From the NCBI GenBank assembly GCA_037176905.1, contig JBBBWG010033330.1:1-20475 (forward strand): a stretch of 20,475 nt of DNA. Direction: 5' to 3'. The DNA is from Azolla pinnata (lineage: Eukaryota; Streptophyta; Polypodiopsida; Salviniales; Salviniaceae). The translations under genes were made by a program, and so were the position numbers. Under the pieces are notes generated by a model. The model saw only the letters and a program-made list of their open reading frames with translations. It ran no database searches and was not told where the DNA came from. This document shows, one piece after another, positions 1 to 8,389 of the stretch (position 1 is its first letter; each line of letters begins with the position of its first letter).

Positions 1-269
1 TGCGCCGGCTCTCGGGCGCCTGCCGCGGCCGCCTCGCCCGCGCCGGCCGCCTCTTCTGCGTCTCCATGGCCAACGCCAGCGGCCCCGATGCGTCCGAGGC
101 CTTCGACATCGCCCGCCGCCGTTGGATCCCCCGCCCGCCCGAGCCCGATCCCGATCCCGATCCCGATCCCGAGCCCGATCCCGATCCCGATCCCGATCCC
201 GACCCCGATCCCGACCCCCGTGCCGCCGCCAGCTTTGCCGATCCCTGCGCCATCATTCTGCACTTGTGA
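1..269 (+). CDS. 3' end of an unidentified GC-rich coding sequence (partial)
   Basis: An open frame runs from the left edge to a TGA at 267-269. It reads as an Arg/Ala-rich stretch ending LFCVSMANASG, then SEAFDIARRRW, then a run of Asp-Pro dipeptides (with one Glu-Pro), then a short tail ending CAIILHL. The frame stays open upstream of the Met at 66, so this looks more like the C-terminus of a gene starting outside the window than a complete 67-residue protein. GC content is very high here and drops after about 350, as at the end of a GC-rich plant coding exon. The Asp-Pro run comes from a CCCGAT hexamer repeat and may be low-complexity expansion. I do not recognise the family, and the other two frames are also open through the repeat, so coding status is moderate. 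Confidence 0.4.
   Translation, partial: RRLSGACRGRLARAGRLFCVSMANASGPDASEAFDIARRRWIPRPPEPDPDPDPDPEPDPDPDPDPDPDPDPRAAASFADPCAIILHL
137..217. repeat. CCCGAT hexanucleotide microsatellite
   Basis: About a dozen near-perfect copies of CCCGAT, with variants such as CCCGAG and CCCGAC. In the frame ending at 269 it encodes Asp-Pro repeats, in the next frame Arg-Ser repeats, and in the third Pro-Ile repeats. Its length is a multiple of three, so copy-number change would keep the frame. Confidence 0.85.
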
Positions 270-1898
270 CCGACCGTTCGGTCGTCCGCCCCGATCCTCT
301 CTCCCCCCACCCGCCCCACGCCGCACTGCTCCGCGCCTCCGACTCGCTGCTGCTGAAGATAATATATAGCTCCACCCGATCCCAGCTCCGCCGTTCGAAA
401 CCTCTCCGCCAGCTCCACCCCCATCCATCCGGTTCTGCACTTCGAATTCGAATCGTGGGCATCAATCACACCTCGGCCCCGATCCGGCTGGCTCTCTTGC
501 CATTTCGATCTCTCCTGCAAGTGCCCATTCGAATCGATCTCGAGCCCATCCGCGATCTCTTCCCCGTCTCTCTGCACGTACCGTGCGTGCTCTTGCGCGC
601 ATGTTGTATACATACAGCTTATGCCCCCCGCCCCTAGCTCCAAGGTGATTTCACACTGTGTGCCGGAACCATCACGACAATGGAAGATTGTACACGAAGA
701 GTTCTCATCGAAGATATACATACACATTCGTACACTTCTATATACCCTTCCTCTGTGTGTCCCTCCGCCTCTTGCACGTGCCATGGGCTTCCGATTATGG
801 TTGGTCTCCGATAGATACAGCACGACCAGACGGAGGACCATTGGCACAAAGGGACCCTTGCTAGTGATTCTGCAACGGGGTGCAGATTGATGCACTCGAC
901 TAGGTTAATTCTATCGAGCTTTTCGGCTTGACTTCATGCTTTCTTTGGGGAGTTCGATCGGATCGGATGAGAGTCCATCGGATGGTCTCCTTCTGTCGAA
1001 ACCGTGTACGAGTTGGGCATACTGAAATCAAGGGGATCAGAGTGTTGCTCGATCACGAGGTGTAATTTAATTGAAAGAATGTTCATAAGATCGTTTGTAG
1101 CTCTTGCAAAACATGTAGTGTACAATTTCAGGCTTTATAAAAGTAAAGGGTCTTAGGTTCAAGGCTTCCGAGCATATAAGAATCCGACCTTTGGGTAGAA
1201 AACCTGGCCTTTGGTCGTCGCAAGTGTCATTTTTCTGTTCGATAACTGATCGTAGGAAAGAGCAAGGAAATTATCATCTTGACCTTTTGCCTTTTTTTTT
1301 TTCTAACGTCGCTGCTGCCGCTATAAATATCTTATCCAATGTTTTTCTGGCATCGCCTGTCTGTCTGTTTGTTTGTCTAGACCACGACTCAACAATAAGC
1401 TACGGAAGACAGCAGTTTTTACTGCAACGCCAAAGCCGGACTTTGATTGGGTGTGAAACTGCGCAAGCTGACCACCTGTTGCCACAAGGACTATTGGTCT
1501 TCTTTCGTGTTTACCTCTCCTCAGCAACGGATGATACCTTGGCTCTCGCAACGACGAACAACTGCAATGTGAATCTCGAAATTCTGCGAATCATCGAGGC
1601 TCTTCGGACCGTGATGTTCTTCTTCCAAGCTCGACTGGAACCACTTCTTCAAATGCCTTCCAAATCAATGCCCTCTACCATTAGTTCCAAAAATTCTGGA
1701 CACCAACTGCATTCGAAGATCTTGTTCAGAAAATTCTGGACGCCAACTGCAGTCGAAGATCTTGTTCACCATTCCCAACTAACCAGAGTTTTATCATCCA
1801 TGCGTCCGCAAGGTTACAACACATCCCCCGCGAAGTCTTACCAGATGCCATTGCTAAGATTACGTACGCAAAACCCGCACTTTAATTTCTTCTGATTC
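270..1898. other. Intergenic stretch with no supported gene
   Basis: The first part is pyrimidine-rich and still GC-rich (to about 620) and may be 3' untranslated sequence of the gene at the left edge. The rest has ordinary AT-leaning composition. The longest open frame (1191-1895) has no recognisable domain, includes a homopolymer T run and crosses a tandem duplication, so I do not call it. I found no tRNA, terminal-repeat element or CRISPR-like structure here. Confidence 0.5.
1690..1769. repeat. 40-bp tandem duplication
   Basis: Two head-to-tail 40-bp copies (1690-1729 and 1730-1769) both begin AAAATTCTGGAC and differ at only about three positions. Such high identity without a spacer suggests a fairly recent local duplication. 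It lies outside the recognised genes. Confidence 0.9.
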
Positions 1899-2110
1899 GA
1901 GACCCCTAACCCTAATCCTCGGTCGAACCCCGGGAGCCCTAACTCTAATCCTCGATCTGACCCAGGAATCTTAACCTAATCCCCGATCATTACTCGGGAG
2001 CCCTAGCCCTAATCCTCCGTCATGTTAGGGAACCTAACCCTAATCCTCAGGCTTATTTGGGAACCTAACTCTAATCCTCAGTCTTATTTGGGAACCCAAC
2101 TCTAATCCTC
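1899..2110. repeat. Degenerate telomere-derived minisatellite (31-33 bp unit)
   Basis: Seven copies of the landmark AATCCTC (one variant AATCCCC) start at about 1914, 1947, 1978, 2011, 2042, 2073 and 2104, giving spacings of 31-33 bp. Each unit holds a CCCTAA or CTCTAA piece plus a segment such as CAGTCTTATTTGGGAAC. The last three units are most alike, and the array grades directly into pure CCCTAA hexamers at about 2125, so both parts look like one structure. Confidence 0.85.
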
Positions 2111-2297
2111 AGTCTTATTTGGGAACCCTAACCCTAACCCTAACCCTAACCCTAACCCTACCCCTAACCCCAACCCTAACCCTAACCCTAACCCTAACCC
2201 TACCCCTAACCCCAACCCTGACCCTAACCCTAACCCTAACCCTAACCCTAACCCTAACCCTAATCCTAACCCTAACCCTAACCCTAACCCTAATCCT
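2111..2297. repeat. Interstitial telomere-like array, (CCCTAA)n
   Basis: About 30 tandem copies of CCCTAA, i.e. TTAGGG on the - strand, with a few point variants such as CCCTAC, CCCCAA and CCCTGA. The unit is the 6-bp type rather than the usual plant 7-bp CCCTAAA. A variant block (CCCTACCCCTAACCCCAAC) occurs twice, offset by 42 bp (seven hexamers), which shows a block duplication. The array ends about 60 bp before the first candidate start codon of the kinase gene. Confidence 0.95.
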
Positions 2298-2354
2298 CTG
2301 CTCTTGCATTTGTTCTAATGAGAAGGGTAGAATTCGAATCCTCAGGCGAAGGCG

Positions 2355-2422
2355 ATGGCGATGGCGATGACGACCGCGACAGCTTCCTCCCTTCCAGCCC
2401 ATCCCCAGCAGCGCATCCGCAG
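2355..2422 (+). other. Candidate first coding exon (plastid/mitochondrial targeting-like)
   Basis: An ATG at 2355 opens a Met/Ala/Thr/Ser-rich then Arg-rich frame typical of organelle targeting peptides. It runs to a TGA at 2517, so it can belong to the kinase only if spliced before that. The CAG|GTTCAT at 2422/2423 is a usable donor and leaves phase 2. It fits the downstream frame if the acceptor is the AG at 2885-2886, giving 278 aa in total. The stronger-looking acceptor before 2859 would need phase 1, so another 5' exon is possible. Inference only. Confidence 0.35.
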
Positions 2423-5400
2423 GTTCATGCACCTCAACGCTGCTCTTCCTTCCTATTCTCCTGATTTCTCATCGCTCCCCCGCTTTGTTCTCCCGATGGA
2501 GAGAAAGGCGCTCCCCTGATCATGTTTTACAAGCCCGTGTCTTGCACTGAAAAACAGCGTTGTCACTCCCTTCAGCTGATACCATGGCAGATCATCTACA
2601 ACCTGCCATTTCTCTTGATTTTCTTTTGCATCCCGCATTTTGTGTTCTCTTTTTGCATTCTGATGAAGAAGACGAATTGTGTGCAAAATGGAAGCTGGAG
2701 TTCGTACACATGCCTCGTCTTGCCGGTCCACCATGCTGGATATGGGAGTTTGCATCAAACGCTAGCACCTTGTTGCGGAAGTAAGAATCGGTCTCATTAT
2801 GGATAAGATTCCCAGTATCGCTCATCTTGTTTACCATTTGTTAGTATTCTGTGCACAGGTGTGCATCTATGTTCCCGCTTTCGGAGGAAGGATGTGAAAA
2901 ATCATACCTTGGGTTTGATTCAGGTGCTTTTCTTGTCTGAGTTTTGCTAAGCATGCTCAGAAATACCTGTTGAGGCTCATTGTTGTGTTATTCTATGTTT
3001 TTCAGGCTTCTTTACAGGCTTCAAACGAAGGGAATGTCCTCCAGGCTAGGTGAGCGGAAGTTCCAGGTTAATCATTTCATGTCCAGATGACGAGGAATGT
3101 AATATCAAACGTTTGAACCCTTAGGCGCCTTTTATCTCACGGTTATCTGGATCGAACTAAATGAAAGTTCTATTGTGGTTGTTGAAGCCTCAAGGTGCTC
3201 TTTTAATGACCAGAGGATGAGGGAATCCTGAGTAAAGGATGGAGATATTATTGCAATCTGTTGTGGAATCAGTTAATGATGATTACGTATTTGTTTTCGC
3301 TTTCTCATGGAAGGGCATTGCAATTTGCTGATGTCTGGTTCATAATGTAGTGTTCTTTTTTGCAGTGCAGTACGATGGAACAAGTGTACGGCATGTTAGC
3401 AGATAGGTTGCTATCAGCTGCTATTGCAACTCCCGCTTCCTCAAAGTATTTTTAGTGTTCCTCTTTATTTTATCTCTTCATGGCTCAGTGAAGCATAATG
3501 GCCTCAGGCATGGTTAAATATATAGTGATCTGCAAATATTCAGTAATCAGTGTAACGTAGTGTTCTGGTAATGCTGGATGTGAATGGTATACAAACTATT
3601 CAGAATAGAAGTAATTGCCCTGATGTGTTGTTGAATATGATATATGAACAATCAAGAGTAGATTTTAAAAGTTAAGTGAGATCTATGCATGAATCCCTGC
3701 ATGTCTTGGTTGTCGTCCTTAGTTAAACGGGAGGCCATTAACATCAAAATTTGAGGCATCTGAATAGTGTATGAACCTTATGCATTCTGTAGAACATGGC
3801 CTGGTTTTCATATATTGTGAAAGTAATTTTTGTTTCAAAATATAGTTTGTAATGGTGATCATCAATTAGCCTGAAGATGACAACAAAGTTTGTGTATTGC
3901 TCTTTCAGATATATTATCGGGTTGGCTGGTCCACCTGGAGCAGGAAAGTCAACTGTAGCTAATGAGATCACTAAGCGTGTCAACAGAATGTGGCTTGAGA
4001 GAAAAGATCAGTCTGATGTTGAAATTGCTGTTTCATTGCCAATGGATGGATTTCATTTATACCGGAGCCAACTTGACATGATGGAGGTATTATAAGGATT
4101 CTATGATACACTTGGATTTTATTGCAAAAACACATCTTTACTAAGGTAGTGAAACTATTTATGAGCTGTATTAAGAATTATTACATTTTCCAGTAAGGGA
4201 TTAATCAGGGTGGAATGTTTCCTGAGCATTCTACATTCATATACATACATATGTATGCATGCATATATTTATCTGCCTGTTTTCAGCAGAATGCATTTCC
4301 CATCTATTTAAGAACGTAATTCACATATTCGATCTGTGTGGGTATAATTTTAGTTGTTAGCGGTATATGAGAAATGTGTGGATTTAATCAGTTTTTTTCA
4401 TAGGTTGACCATCTAGGTAGGCTCTCCCAGTAATTGCACAGGTATTTGAATGGGTTATTTTCAAAGAAAGATACACACAGATTTGAATGTTTAGAGCTAC
4501 GTAAGCTGAAATTATACAGCATTGAATAGACTCTTTATATGACAAGGAAAAAACAGTAGAGTCAGAATGGCTTTTTTCGGTACAAATGTGTTTCTTTTAC
4601 TTTCAGAATGATTTAGATGGTCATTCTTTCTGAGTCTTACAATTCACTGGTTTATTCACTTTCAGAATCCAGCTGAGGCACATGCCCGTCGGGGAGGTGA
4701 GCCGGATTTTGCTAAAGATATGACTATTGCGAGGTTTTTATTATGTTGAGTGATCATAGGAAAGGATGGTCAATCAATAAAAAACAAAATTAAATTAATG
4801 AGGCCATGCTCCCTTGAAACAGCACCTTGGACGTTTGATCCGGAAGGCCTTATAAATTGCCTGACTCTCTTACGAAGCCAGGTATTTTTTGTCACATGTG
4901 TGCCTACATACATGTGTGTCTATGCATATGTCTTCAAAGTGCAGTTGTGATATACTCCAGAAATTGTTTCATTTCAGGGATGGATATATGCACCGTCCTT
5001 TGACCACGGAGTTGGAGATCCCAAGGAGAATGATATTTTTGTCAGTTCCTCGTATGTGTCTCATGATAACCTTTTAGTAACAGTAAATCTACTCATAGGA
5101 GTTCCTTGTATCAACTTGGAAATCTATTTAGACTACCTAAATAGCATCACTGTGCAATGACATGCCCATGATACAATATTGGGAATCTATATCTGGCTTT
5201 CAATGAATCTGTGCCATATTAATGTCTGATGAGGCTGAATAATCCTGTGTCCTGGGAATCTTATGCGTCATTCTTATTATGATACAAAGTATCTCTCATA
5301 CATGAATTCTTTACTTTCTTCGGTTGCTTATTTGGACCTGTAAAGGCTGATCTTTATGTCTACTACATAATAGCTTCTTTTTTATAAAATTATATTTTAT

Positions 5401-6472
5401 AGAACCTAGGTTATACGTATATGGACATCAAGAAGTGAGCATCGAGAGTGTTTGAAATTCAACTTTTCCAGCGATTTCCAGCGATTAAAATAGTGTTGGT
5501 TTCAATAAGAAACATCTATTGATAAATATCTATTTATTTGGATTTCCAGACATAGAGTTGTGGTGGTTGAAGGAAACTACTTGCTTCTTGAAGATGATAA
5601 GTGGAAAGGCCTTGCTGAGATCTTTGATGAGCGCTGGTATTATTTCTTGTACCTGCTTTTGACATAATGTATACCGAAATTCATTTGGATATATAGTAAT
5701 CATGCACCTAATTTGTTTTTGTGCTAGGTTTTTGGATATAGATATAAATACTACATTGAAGCGAGTTTTCCAACGGTTTGTCATGCTAGGTATGCATACT
5801 CTGCACATAAATGTGCTTGGAATTTGCGAGTGGCTAATTATTACTACAAGTGTGTACCTCCTGTATATGGCAAGAAACCATGGTATTAATATATTCTTTG
5901 GGTTTAGATAGTCGAAATAGGCATATTTTCCCAACAAACTGTTTTTCCCCCCTTCTTCTTCAAGCTGACGTTTTGTGTTGGTTTTGTAGGAATACCCCCG
6001 GACAAAGCACAAGCACGGGTAATCATCTATCACATTTTGTTGTAATATCACATGGGCTTATGAACTCTAGGAATGCATATAAGTAAATAAATGATATAAG
6101 TAATTATTACTAGTTTAGTCATCAGTTCTTACAAACTACTTGGAGTCTATGGTCTTTGGGCATGCTTAATTTGAACAGATGAGCTTTAAGTGAGACTTTT
6201 TGTGAATGATGTGCGGAGATTCACTCTAACATGTACTATGCATATGATCATAATTGGATAACTATATTCTTCCTTGCTCCGCGAGAATTGTTAAAACTTT
6301 TGGTCTTTTCATGTTCTGAGCATTTTGTGTGACTTTTTAAAGCTTTGGATTCATATTGGTCTTTTGTTCTACATTGTAGGTTGATTACAATGACAGGAAC
6401 AATGCTGAACTTATTCTCAAAACAAAACGTTTTGCTGATTTGATCATCCAGTCAGTAGATTCTGAGCTATGA
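2355..6472 (+). CDS. P-loop kinase, uridine kinase/phosphoribulokinase-like family
   Basis: Likely a small-molecule or nucleoside kinase resembling the plant proteins named 'putative uridine kinase' (similar to fission yeast C227.14 and yeast YFH7); the substrate cannot be read from sequence. Well-supported coding exons: 3371-3445, 3909-4086, 4666-4696, 4823-4881, 4978-5051, 5550-5636, 5728-5789, 5990-6018 and 6380-6472 (TGA 6470-6472). All junction phases agree. From the in-frame Met at 3375 the protein is 227 aa. It shows Walker A GPPGAGKST (about residues 31-39), LPMDGFHLYRSQLD, ARRGAPWTFDPEG, APSFDHGVGDP, the hydrophobic strand VVVVEGNYLLLED, and VDYNDRNNAELI near the C-terminus. The order and spacing match the family. 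Upstream exons 3006-3049 and 2859-2923 stay in frame. An exon at 2355-2422 (starting MAMAMTTATASSL, transit-peptide-like) could supply the start, but its join to the next exon is unresolved. Confidence 0.9.
4087..4665 (+). other. Kinase intron (largest between core exons)
   Basis: AT-rich intron between GAG|GTATTA and TTTCAG|AATCC. It contains a short ATAC/ATGC-rich tract around 4240-4265. I see nothing else in it. Confidence 0.8.
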
Positions 6473-7470
6473 AAAGATTATCTTTGTAAGTAGATCGAAT
6501 ATGGAAATGCTTTTGGAAGTTGCCATGTGTGTGAACTTAGATGGAATCAATAACATAACACAAACAATTTGTATGTAAAAGAAAGAAATGAATGGTTTCT
6601 GGGCTCCATATTGCCGTGTAATGCATCCTGTCTATTCTTGTTTGTTTAGTCCTTAGTTGATGATCAACTTGGTTTATTTATTTCCCTATCGAGTAGAACA
6701 TTGACTTGTCCATTGTGATAATGCTTTCTGAAACAAGCGTTTGCAGCTTTGAATCGTATAAAGTGTAGCAGCATATGGACTGTATATGGAAGGGACTCAT
6801 CGGTGAGTTTTTAATCATGTCTTGAAAACAGGGATGTAAAATTGCTGGTGCATGTTGGCTCATATGATGTATAAAGTATGAATTCGCTGATTGAAGATTG
6901 CCATGAACTAAGTATACAATACATACATAAAACATACCTATCTCTGTTTACAGTTCGAGTAAAGCCGTTTGACTGTTAGAAAGCTATATGAATCATGGAG
7001 TGTGAGATCTAGTGACAAGGCTTATATATAATAAGAGAGTGAATTGTTTACCATCGCAAAGCGGAGAATCGAGTGCCCGCAGAAAAGCAAAGATCAGATT
7101 TCTCTTTATGTTGACAATGGTGTAAGAAATGCTCGCTCGCTCGAAAACCGGTTATCCATAGCATCATATGAGCAAACGGATGGGGCTTTGGATCGATGAG
7201 CTAGTAAACAACTTCCCCTGCCTTCTTGGAATCGAAATAGTGCTGCTGCTGCTGCAAGTTCAAGTCATGGGCTTGGGAGATCCAAGAACACACCTGATCC
7301 AAAAAGACTAAATTGCGGTAAAGTTTGCAAAGTTCGGTTGACTTCCGATGCCCATCGAAAGTCAACCCACATCACAGCTGGAGCTTCGTAGTATGCACAA
7401 GAGAGCACAAGGGATAAAGCATGTAAACGGACTCTCGTCTTCACACTTATGCTTTTCCACGTGGGAACTA
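6473..7470. other. Spacer downstream of the kinase gene
   Basis: AT-rich sequence following the kinase stop, presumably 3' untranslated region then intergenic DNA. The open frames seen on the - strand (for example 6678-6935) lack domain character. A short GCT trinucleotide run lies at about 7241-7253, and a hairpin is listed separately. Confidence 0.6.
7336..7367. repeat. Inverted repeat, 15-bp stem with 2-nt spacer
   Basis: GGTTGACTTCCGATG (7336-7350) is followed by CC and then CATCGAAAGTCAACC (7353-7367). The arms are complementary at 14 of 15 positions. Both ends carry TTGAC/GTCAA, the core of the plant W-box. It lies between genes with no flanking target duplication that I could see. Confidence 0.85.
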
Positions 7471-7952
7471 GGGATTAGGGCTTAGGGTTCAAGGGTTAGA
7501 TTTTAGGGTTTAGGGTTCAGGGTTCAAGGATTAGACATTAGGGTTTTGTTTTTAGGGCTTATGGTTCAAGGATTGGACTTTTGGGTTTTGGGTTTTGGGT
7601 TCAAGGATTAGTAAGGGTTTTGGATTAGACTTTAGGGTTTGGGTTTTGGGTTCGAGGATGAATTTAGGGTTTGGGGTTTGGGTTCAAGGATTAGACTTTA
7701 GGGTTTAGGGTTTTGGTTTCAAGGATTAGACTTTAGGGTTTTGGGTTTTGGGTTCAAGGATTAGAGTTTAGGGTTTTGGGTGTTGGGTCCAAGGATTAGA
7801 CTTTAGGGTTTTGGGTTTTGGGTTCAAGGATTAGATTTTAGGATTTAGGGTTTTGTGTTCAAGGATTAGAATTTAGGGTTTAGGGTTCAAGGATTGGACT
7901 TTAGGGTTTAGGGTTTAGGGTTGAAGGATTAGACTTTAGGGTTGAAGGATTA
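7471..7952. repeat. Telomere-like minisatellite of degenerate TTTAGGG heptamers (35-bp unit)
   Basis: The + strand carries the G-rich telomere-like sequence. The landmark CAAGGAT recurs at about 7685, 7720, 7755, 7790, 7825 and 7860, an exact 35-bp period; further, less regular copies lie on either side (about 7527, 7569, 7602, 7889, 7925). Thirty-five bases equal five heptamers: CAAGGAT, TAGACTT, TAGGGTT, TTGGGTT, TTGGGTT, so the unit is most simply read as five drifted TTTAGGG copies amplified as a block. The array ends about 315 bp before the sulfotransferase start codon. Confidence 0.92.
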
Positions 7953-7982
7953 GGTGTTTGAATGTATGTGTTTGAACTTTCA

Positions 7983-8012
7983 TCTTCTTCTTCTTCTTCT
8001 TCTTCTTCTTCT
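7983..8012. repeat. (CTT)n microsatellite
   Basis: About ten uninterrupted CTT/TTC units upstream of the sulfotransferase start codon, possibly in its promoter or 5' leader. Confidence 0.9.
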
Positions 8013-8088
8013 CTCCAAGGTTCCATGGATATTGTTTAGCAGGCTCTTCTCTGTTCCCAATAAAGAGAAAAGGAAGAGTGCCCACTTG

Positions 8089-8127
8089 CTCTCTCTCTCT
8101 CTCTCTCTTCTCTTCTCTTTCTCTTCT
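8089..8127. repeat. (CT)n microsatellite with CT-rich tail
   Basis: Ten CT dinucleotides (8089-8108) followed by a TCTTC-rich pyrimidine tract. CT-rich tracts are common in plant 5' leaders and core promoters (Y-patch). This one lies about 140 bp before the sulfotransferase ATG. Confidence 0.9.
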
Positions 8128-8268
8128 GGGTCATGATGGTGATTCTGTCACCCATGATGTCGCTGCTTCGATTCTCGAGCTTCTCTTCTCTCCCTGAAGC
8201 TCTCCCATTCCTTCCACAGAAAGCTACGAGGGTCCCGAGCTGCCCTCTCCATTCCTGGGGCTGGCACC

Positions 8269-8357
8269 ATGACGATGATCCTCGGCCATGACTCTCCTCC
8301 CGTCAAGCAGCATTTTCCGTTGAGCTTCGTCTTTCACAGGAAACCCATCTGTAAGGT

Positions 8358-8389
<32 letters not shown>

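Noticed and set aside
1191-1895. 234-residue open frame on +
   Set aside because: No recognisable domain, it crosses a poly-T run and the 40-bp tandem duplication, and its residue composition looks like translated non-coding DNA.
2325-2342. GAATTCGAATCC resembling a tRNA T-arm
   Set aside because: No matching acceptor stem, D-arm or anticodon arm could be found around it.
2115-2432. Arg-Val or Thr-Leu repeat 'proteins' across the telomere-like array
   Set aside because: They are artefacts of translating CCCTAA repeats in different frames.
5530-6051. 173-residue open frame on the - strand
   Set aside because: It overlaps three well-supported kinase exons on the + strand and shows no family resemblance.
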